DNA of 57,634 nucleotides from Chloroflexota bacterium (lineage in GTDB: Bacteria; Chloroflexota; Anaerolineae; DTLA01), in NCBI GenBank assembly GCA_014360805.1, contig JACIWU010000012.1, positions 1 through 57,634 of the forward strand. The letters are read 5' to 3'. The translations under genes were made by a program, and so were the position numbers. Below the pieces are notes generated by a model that searched no databases, was not told the origin of the DNA, and was given only the letters and a program-made list of their open reading frames with translations. Positions 49,801-57,634 of the stretch are shown here, one piece after another. The number at the start of each line of letters is the position of its first letter. Positions within the stretch are counted from its first letter, which is position 1.

Positions 49801-50149
49801 CCTGCACCTCCTTGCTTTGTGTGAAATACGCCTTTTGAGAGTAGGTTTGTTTTGTTTTCCGTAAGCCTATCATAGCACAAGAGGCGTTTTGGCGCAAGTG
49901 GCGCAGAGGACTTGACACGCGCGTGCCCGGTGTGTTGTCGTCTGCGACCGGGGGAGCGCGGAGAGCGTAGAGCAGGTTTCCATGCCTGACCTCTGCCTTG
50001 GGCGGCTATGGAAAGCCGCTCTGCGTGTCTTGGCATTACACCACCTACGCCGCCGTCCGGCACGCAGGCGGTCGGGGCGCATCTGTCGGGCAGGGGCGGC
50101 GGGTAGGGGAATCCGCCCCACGGGTCTGGGATGTGCGGGCAAGCAGCCA
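49801..50149. other. Divergent intergenic region with a minus-strand promoter and an interspersed element
   Basis: No gene is seen. A minus-strand promoter for the superoxide reductase is near 49872-49900 (TTGCGC, 17 bp, TATGAT). The element at 49972-50020 follows, then GC-rich sequence with no recognised structure up to the MFS promoter at 50150. Confidence 0.6.
49972..50020. repeat. Interspersed element, copy 2
   Basis: It contains GCAGGTTTCCATGCCTGACC, CTCTGCCTTGGG and CGGCTATGGAAAGCCGC. It aligns with the reverse complement of 23668-23717. A fragment may be at 10-32. Confidence 0.75.
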
Positions 50150-50178
50150 TTGACAACGTGTGCAGCGCCGTGTATACT
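50150..50178 (+). promoter_or_regulatory. Promoter of the MFS transporter gene, giving a near-leaderless mRNA
   Basis: TTGACA (50150-50155), a 17-bp spacer and TATACT (50173-50178). The ATG is at 50186, where transcription should begin, and there is no Shine-Dalgarno sequence. Confidence 0.8.
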
Positions 50179-50185
50179 TGCGACC

Positions 50186-51427
50186 ATGAGGGTGCGCGGA
50201 ACGATCACGGCGAACTGGAAGTGGAACCTGGCTGCCGCCTGGGTGGCGCAATTCCTGTGCATTGTTGGGTTTAACGCGGCCTTCCCGTTTATGCCCTTTT
50301 ACATCCGCGACCTGGGCGTGTCGGACCCTGATCAGGTGAAACTGTGGACAGGGATGATTGCGTCGGCCGGGCCGATCTCCATGGCGCTGGTGTCGCCCAT
50401 CTGGGGTGTGCTGGCTGACCGCCGCGGCCGGAAACTCATGGTGGAGCGGGCCACCTTTGGCGGGGCGGTTATCCTCGCGCTTATGGCCTTCGCGGGCAAC
50501 GTGCAGCAACTGTTCCTGCTCCGCCTCATTCAAGGCACGCTGACCGGCACGATACCGGCGTTCATCACGCTGGTGGCCTCGTTTGCGCCCGCGTCCGAGG
50601 CGGGGTTTGCCCTGGGGATGATGCAAATGGCAGTGTTCAGCGGGGCGTCGGTGGGGCCGCTCATCGGCGGGCTGGTTGCCGACCGGTTCGGGTACCGCTG
50701 GGCGTTCATGGTTACCGGCGCGGTGCTGCTGATTGCGGGGTTTCTCGTGTACCTCTTCGTGCGCGAGGGGTACACGCCACCCAAGGAGCGCCCGGCTAAC
50801 TCGGGGCTGGTAGCAGGTGCGCGAACGGTGCTCCACTCCGCGCCGGTGCTGGCGGCGGTGGTTGCGCTCGGCGGGGTGTACATGGCCAATCAGGCGTCGC
50901 GTCCTCTCCTGCCGTTGCTGGTGGAGATGCTCCAGCCCGATCCCACCACGGTGAACACTGTAGTGGGCTTCACCTACGGGGCCAACGCCGTTGCCGGCGC
51001 CATCTCCGCTGCGGTGATTGGGCGCATCTCCGACAAGGTGGGCCATCGGGCCATGCTGGCGGTGTGCGCGCTGGCGGCGGCACTGGCCTATGTGGGCCAA
51101 GCGTTGGCGCCCAGCGCGAGCGCGCTCATCGGCATCGCCTTTGCCACCGGCCTGTTCGCTGGCGGGCTGACGCCCGTGGCCAACGCCATCCTTGCCGGCA
51201 CGGTACCCCGAGAACAACAGGGCGCGGTCTATGGCCTCAGCACTTCCGTGAATGCCGCCGGCAGGGCGCTCGGCCCGATGATCGGCGCTGCGGTGGCGAC
51301 CAGCCTTGGGCTGCGGGCATCCTTTGCCACGACGGGGGGACTGCTGGCGCTGGTGGCGGTGTGGGTCATCGCGGCCAGCACAAAGGGCCAGAACAGCGCG
51401 GCCCCGTCGGGCAAGACAGAGGGATGA
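50186..51427 (+). CDS. Major facilitator superfamily transporter
   Basis: 413 residues, twelve helices. The MFS loop motif GxLADRxGRK is present in the first half as GVLADRRGRKLM, and a weaker equivalent in the second half as GRISDKVGHR. The drug-efflux-like motif C region reads GASVGPLIGGLVADRFGYRW, which suggests a proton-driven multidrug or metabolite exporter of the DHA1 type. The substrate is unknown. The ATG at 50186 is the only sensible start given the promoter at 50150-50178. It is convergent with the ABC operon. Confidence 0.88.
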   Translation: MRVRGTITANWKWNLAAAWVAQFLCIVGFNAAFPFMPFYIRDLGVSDPDQVKLWTGMIASAGPISMALVSPIWGVLADRRGRKLMVERATFGGAVILALMAFAGNVQQLFLLRLIQGTLTGTIPAFITLVASFAPASEAGFALGMMQMAVFSGASVGPLIGGLVADRFGYRWAFMVTGAVLLIAGFLVYLFVREGYTPPKERPANSGLVAGARTVLHSAPVLAAVVALGGVYMANQASRPLLPLLVEMLQPDPTTVNTVVGFTYGANAVAGAISAAVIGRISDKVGHRAMLAVCALAAALAYVGQALAPSASALIGIAFATGLFAGGLTPVANAILAGTVPREQQGAVYGLSTSVNAAGRALGPMIGAAVATSLGLRASFATTGGLLALVAVWVIAASTKGQNSAAPSGKTEG

Positions 51428-51428
51428 A

Positions 51429-51462
51429 TCCGCAGGGGCAACGCGATGGTCGCCCCTGCGGA
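51429..51462. terminator. Bidirectional hairpin between MFS and ABC operons
   Basis: TCCGCAGGGGC (51429-51439) pairs perfectly with GCCCCTGCGGA (51452-51462). No T tract on either side. Confidence 0.65.
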
Positions 51463-51492
51463 GCAGGTCCATGCCGAATGCAGAATCTTGGC

Positions 51493-52227
51493 CTAGTGCA
51501 GAATCTTGCTCAGGAACAGTTTCGTTCGCTCGTGCTTTGGCGCGGTGAACAGGAGTTCGGGCGTGGTCTCCTCCACGATGACGCCCTCGTCCATGAAGAT
51601 GATGCGGTCGGCGGCGGCGCGCGCAAACCCCATCTCGTGCGACACCACCACCATCGTCATCCCCTCTTTCGCCAGCGCCAGCATCACATCCAGCACTTCT
51701 TTGATCATCTCCGGGTCCAGCGCCGACGTCGGCTCGTCAAACAGCATGATCTTGGGCTGCATGGCCAGGGCGCGGGCAATGGCCACCCGCTGCTGCTGCC
51801 CGCCGGACAGTTGGGCCGGGTAGGCGTGGGCTTTCTCGGGAATGCCCACTTTCTTCAGGAGTTCCATCCCGATGCGCTCCGACTCCTCGCGTGTGCGCTT
51901 GCGCACTACGCGCTGGGCCAGCGTGATGTTCTCCAGCGCCGTGAGGTGCGGGAACAGGTTGAACTGCTGGAACACGATGCCCACCTCGGCGCGCACCCGG
52001 TTGATGTTCTCGGCCTGGGTCAGCGGGATGCCGTCCACGATGATGCACCCTTCGTCCAGGCTTTCCAGGTGGTTGATGCAGCGCAGGAGTGTGGACTTGC
52101 CCGAACCGCTGGGGCCGATGATGACGACCACCTCGCCTCGGCGCACGGTGAGGTCCACCCCGCGCAGGGCTTCCACACGCCCAAATCGTTTTACGGCTCC
52201 CTGAATGACGATAATCTCACTTTGCAA
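51493..52227 (-). CDS. Polar amino acid ABC transporter ATPase (GlnQ/HisP-like)
   Basis: 244 residues starting with TTG 52227, overlapping the permease by 11 bases. Walker A is [20 protein letters not shown], the signature is [17 protein letters not shown], Walker B is [15 protein letters not shown], and the switch is [15 protein letters not shown]. All fit the amino-acid (PAAT) subfamily. It is the only ATPase in an operon that also has two peptide-type permeases. Confidence 0.93.
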   Translation of the reverse strand: MQSEIIVIQGAVKRFGRVEALRGVDLTVRRGEVVVIIGPSGSGKSTLLRCINHLESLDEGCIIVDGIPLTQAENINRVRAEVGIVFQQFNLFPHLTALENITLAQRVVRKRTREESERIGMELLKKVGIPEKAHAYPAQLSGGQQQRVAIARALAMQPKIMLFDEPTSALDPEMIKEVLDVMLALAKEGMTMVVVSHEMGFARAAADRIIFMDEGVIVEETTPELLFTAPKHERTKLFLSKILH

Positions 52228-53068
52228 AGGCTGTCTTCCTTTCTATGTACGCCACCACCCGCGACGCGAACAGCGTCATGACCAGGTAGAGCAAGGCTAC
52301 CATCGTCCAGGTTTCCAGCGACATGAACGAACTGGACATGAATTCGCGCCCCCGGCGGGTCATGTCGGACACGGCCACCACCGACACCAGCGACGAGTCC
52401 TTGAGCAGCGCGACGAACTCGTTGCCCACGGGAGGCAGGATGACCCGCACCGCCTGGGGCAGGATGACGTAGCGCATGGCCTGGAAGTAGGACATGCCCA
52501 GCGAGCGGGCCGCTTCCATCTGGCCTTTGGAGATGCTCTGGATGCCGGCGCGGTAGATTTCCGACATGTAGGCCCCATAGCAAATGGTGAGGCCCGCCAC
52601 CGCCATCACGAATGGATCCGGCTTCACGTCCACCAGGTACTGGCCGGCCCCGTGCAGCGACGGCGATAGTTTCATCAGCCACAGGCCCACCGTATCCAGC
52701 ACCTGCGGGAACGCGAAGTACAGGAACAGCAGTTGCACCAGCAGAGGAATCCCGCGGATGATCTCCACGTACAGCGACGCGATGCCGTGAATGAGCCAGT
52801 TCTTCGCCAGCCTCCCCAACCCGCCGATGAGGCCGACGATGAGGATGAAGACGAACGAAATCGCGGTGATGCGGATGGTTACCCAGATGCCATCGCGCAG
52901 GAACAGAACGATACGCTGAAACGGATCGGGCTTCAGGAACACGAGCAGAGCGACGACGAGCACAACCGCCAGGACCAGAAACCACCAGGTATCAAAGCGC
53001 TCCCGCTCGGCCGGCGCGACGGCTGCCTTCTTCTCTATCACCTTTTCTAGCCGTTCTACATCTGGCAC
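52217..53068 (-). CDS. Polar amino acid ABC transporter permease (HisM/GlnP-like)
   Basis: About 283 residues, five or more helices. The EAA loop is [20 protein letters not shown] followed by [20 protein letters not shown], typical of amino-acid permeases. A long N-terminal cytoplasmic stretch with one extra helix ([18 protein letters not shown]) precedes the core. GTG 53068 is preferred since AGGAGG is 7 bases upstream. ATG 53074 is too close to it. Confidence 0.92.
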   Translation of the reverse strand: MPDVERLEKVIEKKAAVAPAERERFDTWWFLVLAVVLVVALLVFLKPDPFQRIVLFLRDGIWVTIRITAISFVFILIVGLIGGLGRLAKNWLIHGIASLYVEIIRGIPLLVQLLFLYFAFPQVLDTVGLWLMKLSPSLHGAGQYLVDVKPDPFVMAVAGLTICYGAYMSEIYRAGIQSISKGQMEAARSLGMSYFQAMRYVILPQAVRVILPPVGNEFVALLKDSSLVSVVAVSDMTRRGREFMSSSFMSLETWTMVALLYLVMTLFASRVVAYIERKTAFAK

Positions 53069-53089
53069 GCGCATTCCTCCTCAACTAGA

Positions 53090-53998
53090 CTATATGCGCA
53101 GTCGGGGATCCAGGGCGTCGCGGAGGCCGTCGCCCAGCAGGTTGAATCCGAGGACGGTCATCATGATGGCCAGACCCGGGAAGATGACGATGTGCGGCGC
53201 GGTGAAGACGGACCCGCGCCCCTGTCCCAGCATGGCGCCCCATTCGGGCGTCGGGGGCCTCGCGCCCAGCCCCAGGAAACTCAACCCCGCGGCGTCCAGA
53301 ATCGCCGTGGCGATGCCCAGCGTGCCCTGCACGATGAGGGGCGTCAGGCAATTGGGCAGGACGTTGCGGAACAGGATGCGCGTTGGCGGGACGCCGATGG
53401 CCCTCGCCGCCAGCACGTAGTCCTGCTCCTTCACCGACAGCACCGACGCGCGCACGATGCGGGCGTACACCGGAATGGACACAAACGCGATGGCGTACAG
53501 CATGTTCATCAAGCCCGGCCCCAGGATGGCCACCACCGCGATGGCCAACAGCAGGCTCGGGAAGGCCAGCAGGATGTCCATCAGGCGCATGATGAAGTCG
53601 TCCACCCAGCCGCCCTTGTAGCCGGCCACGGCCCCCAGCAGCGCCCCCACGATGATGGCCAGCGACACCGACACGACGCCGATCTGCAGCGAGATGCGAG
53701 CACCGAAGATGATGCGACTCAGGATGTCGCGGCCCACCTCGTCCATGCCCATCCAGTGCTGGGCCGAAGGGGGCTGGCGGCGCAGCAGAAGTTCTTGCTC
53801 AATCGGATCGTACGGGGCCAGTTGCTCGGCGAAGATGGCGCAGAGGAGCAGGATGCCCAGGATGACCATGCCGGCGATGGCCAGCCGGTTGCGCACCAGG
53901 CGGCGCAGCGCATCCAGGTACAGGGTCGTCTGCGGTGGCAGTTGCAATTCCGCGGCGCGGGGTTTTGCGGTTGCGATGGGTTCGGACCGGTCAGCCAT
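53090..53998 (-). CDS. Dipeptide/oligopeptide ABC transporter permease (DppC-like)
   Basis: 302 residues. The N-terminal OppC domain (RRLVRNRLAIAGMVILGILL) is followed by AEQLAPYDPIEQ and HWMGMDEVGRDILSRIIFGA, which are hallmarks of DppC/OppC, and by the EAA loop YVLAARAIGVPPTRILFRNV. The end GDGLRDALDPRLRI is also diagnostic. It follows the DppB-like gene by 3 bases. Confidence 0.94.
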   Translation of the reverse strand: MADRSEPIATAKPRAAELQLPPQTTLYLDALRRLVRNRLAIAGMVILGILLLCAIFAEQLAPYDPIEQELLLRRQPPSAQHWMGMDEVGRDILSRIIFGARISLQIGVVSVSLAIIVGALLGAVAGYKGGWVDDFIMRLMDILLAFPSLLLAIAVVAILGPGLMNMLYAIAFVSIPVYARIVRASVLSVKEQDYVLAARAIGVPPTRILFRNVLPNCLTPLIVQGTLGIATAILDAAGLSFLGLGARPPTPEWGAMLGQGRGSVFTAPHIVIFPGLAIMMTVLGFNLLGDGLRDALDPRLRI

Positions 53999-54001
53999 GG
54001 C

Positions 54002-55081
54002 CTAACTCCCGTACCGGATGCGCGGATCCAGGTATGCATACGAAATATCCACCAGCAGGTTCACGAAGACGAAGATGAGGGCAATCACCAGGACGGCCCC
54101 TTGCACGACGGGGTAATCCCGCGCCAAGATGCGGTCCACTACCAGCCGCCCCATCCCCGGCCACGAGAAGATGGTCTCGGTGAGGATCGCGCCGCCCAGC
54201 AGCGACCCGAATTGAAGTCCGACGACGGTGATAATGGGCAAGAAGGCGTTCTTCATGGCGTGGCCGAAGAGGACGACGCGCTCGCTGAGGCCCTTGGCCC
54301 GCGCGGTGCGGATGTAGTCCTCGCCCAGGACTTCCAGCAGGCTGGAGCGTGTCATGCGCGCGATGATGGCCGCCGGGATGCTCCCCAGCGCCAGCGACGG
54401 GAGAATCAGGTGCTTCAGCGCATCCCACAGCGCCTTGCCGTTGCCGGTAAGGACGGCGGTCAGGATGTAGAAGTTGGACAGGAAATCCGTAAGCGGCTTG
54501 AGTTTGAAGAGCCAGGTGCCCTCGGCCGCGCCTGCCAGGAAAAAGTCCGTCAGGCTCTGGAGTTCCACGCCCACCGTGAGGCGGCCCGACGGCGGCAGCC
54601 ACTTGAGTTTGAATCCGAAGATGTACATCAAGATGAGGCCCAGCCAGAACACCGGCATGGACACCCCCACGAGCGCCCCCACCATGGTGCCCAAATCAAT
54701 GGCGGTGTTGTGGTAGTAGGCCGAGATGATGCCGGCGATGATGCCGATGAGGCACGCCAGGAACATGGCCCCGAAGGTCAGTTCTATGGTGGCAGGCAGC
54801 CGCTGCATCAGTTCCACCGTTACCTTCTCGTTGGTGCGGATGGCCCGGCCCAGGTCGCCGTGGAGGATGTTCGTGAGGTACCGCCAGAACTGCACGTGGA
54901 TGGGGTCGTTCAGGCCCATTGCCTCACGGAACCGCGCGATGGACTCCTCGGTGGCGTGTTCGCCCAGCATGATCCGCGCGGGGTCCCCCGGAATGAGGCG
55001 CAGCATGGAGAACGTAATCACGAGGATGCCCAGCAGGACGGGAATGAGAAGCACCAGGCGCTGCGCAATATACCGTGTCAC
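54002..55081 (-). CDS. Dipeptide/oligopeptide ABC transporter permease (DppB-like)
   Basis: 359 residues from GTG 55081 (GGAGG 6 bases upstream). The start RYIAQRLVLLIPVLLGILVI and the LIPGDPARIMLGEHATEESI region are typical for DppB. The EAA loop is DYIRTARAKGLSERVVLFGH, followed by GGAILTETIFSWPGMG. It is somewhat longer than usual because of an extended periplasmic segment at about 165-215. It pairs with the DppC-like protein. No DppD/DppF ATPase is present. Confidence 0.94.
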   Translation of the reverse strand: MTRYIAQRLVLLIPVLLGILVITFSMLRLIPGDPARIMLGEHATEESIARFREAMGLNDPIHVQFWRYLTNILHGDLGRAIRTNEKVTVELMQRLPATIELTFGAMFLACLIGIIAGIISAYYHNTAIDLGTMVGALVGVSMPVFWLGLILMYIFGFKLKWLPPSGRLTVGVELQSLTDFFLAGAAEGTWLFKLKPLTDFLSNFYILTAVLTGNGKALWDALKHLILPSLALGSIPAAIIARMTRSSLLEVLGEDYIRTARAKGLSERVVLFGHAMKNAFLPIITVVGLQFGSLLGGAILTETIFSWPGMGRLVVDRILARDYPVVQGAVLVIALIFVFVNLLVDISYAYLDPRIRYGS

Positions 55082-55105
55082 TCATGCCTCCAGGTTCCGA
55101 TAGTG

Positions 55106-55138
55106 GACCTCCGAGGCTCGCGGGGAGCCTCGGAGGTC
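55106..55138. other. Strong intercistronic hairpin between the binding-protein and permease genes
   Basis: GACCTCCGAGGCTC (55106-55119), loop GCGGG, GAGCCTCGGAGGTC (55125-55138): a perfect 14-bp stem. Such hairpins after the first gene of ABC operons stabilise the binding-protein mRNA and lower permease expression. Confidence 0.75.
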
Positions 55139-55155
55139 GGGTCTACAGGGCAGGG

Positions 55156-57546
55156 TTATTCTCCCTTGAAGCCACCGAAGAAGTAGCCCCAGTAGAAGAA
55201 GTCGCCCGTGTGGCCCTTGTGATACGGGTTGGCCTTGTCCCACCAGCGCTCAAAGTTGAAGATGACGGCGTCGGCGTTGAAGTCGGTGCCATCGGTGAAC
55301 TTCACACCCTTGCGCAGGTGGAAGGTCCACTCCAGGCCGTCCGCCGAGACTTCGTACTTTTCGGCGAGGACGGGCACGACTTCCACGGTGCCGGGCTTGA
55401 AGCCAAGCAGCCCCTGGAGAATCTGCTGGCAGACCATGAAGGACTCGCCATCGGTCTCGTCGGCGGGATCAAGCCCGACGGAGTCGCCGCTGCGGGCGAA
55501 GATGAGCGTGTCCTTGCCGGCCACCTCGGCAGTGGAGAAGTCTTCCAGGGACAGCGGGCTGGGGAGCACGCCCTTGACGGCCTTGCTGAACACCAGGCCG
55601 CTGCTGTTGTGCACCACCGGCACCGCGGGCACCAGATCGTGGATCAGTTGATTGGCCTGATCGTAGATCTTCTGGCGCTCGGCGGGATCCATGGTGCTGG
55701 CGCCCTTGTTCAGAATCTCCACGACCTCCGGGAACGTGGGGCCAAAGGACATGTCCGCGCCCTTGCCGAAGAAGACGTCCAGGAAGTTGGTCGCGTCGGC
55801 GTAGTCGGCCATCCAGCCCAGCATGAACAGGTCGGCCTCGCCGGCGGCCACCTTGTCCAGATAGACGCCCCAGTCGTAGGTTACGATCTCGGTCTCAATG
55901 CCGACTTTCTTCAGGTCGGCCTGGATCGCCTCGCCCACCTTGCTGGGGGTTGGGTAGTAGCCGCGGGACACGGGCATGACCCACAGCGTGGTCTTGAAGC
56001 CGTTGGGGAGGCCCGCCTTTGCCAGCAGTTCTTTGGCCTTGTCCGGATCATACGGGTAATCCTGGAGGTTCGGCGAGTGCCCGAAGACCGGAGGCGGCAC
56101 GAACTGCGTGGCGACCATCGCCGTCGGCGGATACAGGGCCTTCACGATGGCTTCCTTGTTGATGGCGTGGGCGATGGCCTGGCGCACTTCCAGTTTGTCA
56201 AACGGCGGACGTGCGCGGTTGATGCCCAGGTAGCCGATGTTGAACGGCGGGCGTGCGAACACCTGGAGGTTCGGGTCGGCCTGGGCGGTCGGGAAATCGT
56301 CCGGCGCCAGGTTGTCCAGCCCATCCACGGTGCCCGCCTGGAGTTCCAGGAGGCGAGCCGGCGCTTCCTTCACCACGCGGAAGACCAGGTTCTTGAGTTT
56401 CGGCGCGCCGCCCCAGTAGTTGGGGTTGGCCACCAGGGTGATCTTGTCGTCGGGCAGCCACTCCTTGAGCATGAACGGGCCGGTGCCGACGGGGTTCTTG
56501 AACAGGTCTCCGCCGCCCTCGTACTTCTTGATGACCTCGGGGCTGAGGAACGAGAAGGCGTTGAAGGCCAGTTTCTGGGTGAAGGCCACATCCGGCTGGT
56601 TCAGGTAGATCTTGACCGTGTAGTCGTCTACCTTCTCAATGTACCGGACCAGGCTCTTCTTCGTGGGATCAGGCGCGGGGATTTCCGCTGCGGGAGCCGC
56701 AGCCAGCCACTTCTGCTCCAACTGGGCGATGATCCCCTTGTCCATGACGGCCTTCAGCCCTTTGTTGATAGCCTCCAGGATTTCCGGAGCGCCCTTCCGC
56801 ACGGCGATGCCGTAGTACTCGTCGGTGAAGGGCTTGCCCACGGACTTGATCTTGCCCGCATACTTGGCCACGTAGCCGGTTACCAGCGGGTTGTCGGCCA
56901 CGACGGCATCAATCTGACCATTGATGAGGTCCAGGAAGGCCAGGTCCACGGTGTCGTAGTTCTTCAGCGTGGCGCCCTGAATCTTCCCTACCTCAATGGC
57001 GCCAGTGGTGCCCAGTTGGGCGCCCACGACCTTGCCCGCCAAGTCGGCCGGGCCGTTGATGCGGGTCTCGTCCACGCGCACGGCGATGAGTTGGCCGGCG
57101 TTGTAGTACGGATCCGAGAAGTCAAACTGCTTCTTGCGCTCCTCGGTGATGGTCATCGCCGAGCAGGCCGCGTCGTACTGGCCTGTGGCCATGCCCGCCA
57201 GCAGCGAGTCCCACGCCACGTTGACGAACTCCACCTCAAACCCGGCCTCGGCGGCGATGGCCTTCATCAGGTCAATGTCAAACCCGACGAACTCTTTGGT
57301 CTGCTCGTCCACGAACTCAAACGGGGGCCAGGTTGCGTCGGTCGCCACGGTGATCTTCATGGGCGCTTTGGTTGGCTCTGGCGGCGTCGTCGGCTCGGGT
57401 GGCGTCGTCGGCTCTGGGGTCGGCGTGGGCTTGGCCTGGTACGGCGGGGGCGCCGTCGGCGTCGGCTTCGCGCCGCAGGCTCCGATCATGGTCGCGACCG
57501 TGGCGACGACAATCAGAATGGTTAGCCATTTGTGTTTGCCGAACAT
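55156..57546 (-). CDS. Chimeric solute-binding lipoprotein: amino-acid SBP fused to a circularly permuted peptide SBP
   Basis: 796 residues. The lipobox is MIGAC (Cys24), then a Pro/Thr linker to about 62. Domain 1 (63-283) is a family 3 amino-acid-binding domain: ITVATDATWPPFEFVDEQTK, GFDIDLMKAIAAEAGFEVEF and FSDPYYNAGQLIAV. Residues 296-672 are the second part of a family 5 peptide-binding protein, from IEKVDDYTVKIYLNQPDVAF through GTGPFMLKEW to the natural C-terminal LPSPLSLEDFST. Residues 676-796 are the first part of the same family, GKDTLIFARSGDSVGLDPAD through FTDGTDFNADAVIFNFERWW to the stop after GGFKGE. The order is thus swapped. The reading frame is open throughout. It heads the operon, and GGAGGAG precedes ATG 57546. 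Confidence 0.9.
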   Translation of the reverse strand: MFGKHKWLTILIVVATVATMIGACGAKPTPTAPPPYQAKPTPTPEPTTPPEPTTPPEPTKAPMKITVATDATWPPFEFVDEQTKEFVGFDIDLMKAIAAEAGFEVEFVNVAWDSLLAGMATGQYDAACSAMTITEERKKQFDFSDPYYNAGQLIAVRVDETRINGPADLAGKVVGAQLGTTGAIEVGKIQGATLKNYDTVDLAFLDLINGQIDAVVADNPLVTGYVAKYAGKIKSVGKPFTDEYYGIAVRKGAPEILEAINKGLKAVMDKGIIAQLEQKWLAAAPAAEIPAPDPTKKSLVRYIEKVDDYTVKIYLNQPDVAFTQKLAFNAFSFLSPEVIKKYEGGGDLFKNPVGTGPFMLKEWLPDDKITLVANPNYWGGAPKLKNLVFRVVKEAPARLLELQAGTVDGLDNLAPDDFPTAQADPNLQVFARPPFNIGYLGINRARPPFDKLEVRQAIAHAINKEAIVKALYPPTAMVATQFVPPPVFGHSPNLQDYPYDPDKAKELLAKAGLPNGFKTTLWVMPVSRGYYPTPSKVGEAIQADLKKVGIETEIVTYDWGVYLDKVAAGEADLFMLGWMADYADATNFLDVFFGKGADMSFGPTFPEVVEILNKGASTMDPAERQKIYDQANQLIHDLVPAVPVVHNSSGLVFSKAVKGVLPSPLSLEDFSTAEVAGKDTLIFARSGDSVGLDPADETDGESFMVCQQILQGLLGFKPGTVEVVPVLAEKYEVSADGLEWTFHLRKGVKFTDGTDFNADAVIFNFERWWDKANPYHKGHTGDFFYWGYFFGGFKGE

Positions 57547-57561
57547 GCTGTCTCTCCTCCT

Positions 57562-57618
57562 CTACAATCTGAACGGGTGTACCTGTTGCGTTGAGACATC
57601 GCGGTAACTTCCGGGCAT
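57562..57618 (-). other. Possible 18-codon leader reading frame
   Basis: ATG at 57618 lies directly after AAGGAGGTG, a full anti-Shine-Dalgarno complement, and reads 18 codons to TAG. The spacing is very short and the window ends here, so this may instead be the site of a gene start outside or a chance match. Confidence 0.25.
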
Positions 57619-57634
57619 CACCTCCTTCCCACAA

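Noticed and set aside
51460-51510. Direct repeat TGCAGAATCTTG on both sides of the stop codon of the amino-acid ABC ATPase gene
   Set aside because: It is only 12 bases long, explained by a small local duplication, and has no clear function.
57595-57634. End of a 16S rRNA gene, because GCATCACCTCCTTCCC resembles the 16S 3' end
   Set aside because: Only the anti-Shine-Dalgarno part matches and no rRNA sequence adjoins it. It reads as a Shine-Dalgarno site on the minus strand.

Overview
The window is a GC-rich bacterial chromosome segment, most likely from the phylum Chloroflexota (Anaerolineae-like). This placement is inferred. It rests on secreted Asp-box repeat proteins with a C-terminal YLPLAFRDY tail, lipoproteins with Thr/Pro-rich linkers, GT39-type membrane glycosyltransferases with extra C-terminal domains, a variant System I cytochrome c maturation operon with zinc-ribbon accessory proteins, and sigma70-like promoters (TTGACA, 17 bp, TATAAT) at nearly every transcription unit. 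No rRNA, tRNA, CRISPR array or insertion sequence was seen.

Layout. 0.3-2.4 kb: secreted Asp-box repeat protein. 2.6-4.4 kb: small membrane protein and selA (selenocysteine synthase). 4.4-5.3 kb (minus): lipoprotein with a metallophosphatase fold, interrupted by an in-frame UGA. 5.5-7.8 kb: tandem-HTH regulator and a degenerate GAF/histidine-kinase-like protein. 7.9-10.0 kb (minus): EF-G paralogue. 10.5-14.2 kb: Old Yellow Enzyme-type oxidoreductase, unknown protein, adenine deaminase. 14.4-18.3 kb: overlapping operon of a DUF151 nuclease-like protein, dnaB, a DnaD-domain protein and a tandem-duplicated DnaC-like loader. 18.5-23.6 kb: glycoside hydrolase-like protein and two glycosyltransferases. 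23.9-25.2 kb: PII-like protein coupled to a cation/Ca2+ exchanger. 25.2-26.4 kb (minus): birA and rpsT. 26.5-36.4 kb (minus): DUF2085 protein, tlpA, ccdA, ccmD, ccmC, ccmB, ccmA, accessory proteins, ccmF and ccmE. 36.9-39.6 kb: tandem rhodanese with an LPVTG tail, then an 11-heme c-type cytochrome also interrupted by an in-frame UGA. 39.8-42.8 kb (minus): csoR-copZ-copA copper operon. 43.1-47.9 kb: accessory block with an orphan phage-portal-like protein, a PLD-family protein and two unknowns. 48.1-49.8 kb: ferredoxin, thioredoxin reductase and superoxide reductase. 50.2-51.4 kb: MFS transporter. 51.5-57.5 kb (minus): hybrid ABC transporter operon headed by a chimeric solute-binding protein.

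Main discoveries. (1) Two genes carry an in-frame UGA followed at bSECIS distance by a hairpin whose 3-nt loop begins with GU, and selA lies in the same window. I predict a selenocysteine multiheme cytochrome (Sec101) and a selenocysteine lipoprotein with a Cys-Gly-Sec motif (Sec61) on a metallophosphatase scaffold that has lost most of its metal ligands. Both genes would be split by ordinary gene callers. (2) The solute-binding protein at 55.2-57.5 kb joins an amino-acid-type binding domain to a peptide-binding domain whose two parts are in swapped (circularly permuted) order. (3) The short words TCGA, AGCT and GTSAC are almost absent from the whole window, and codon choice bends around them. 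(4) Several families of palindromic interspersed repeats occur, one copy of which appears to lie in frame inside a glycosyltransferase gene.
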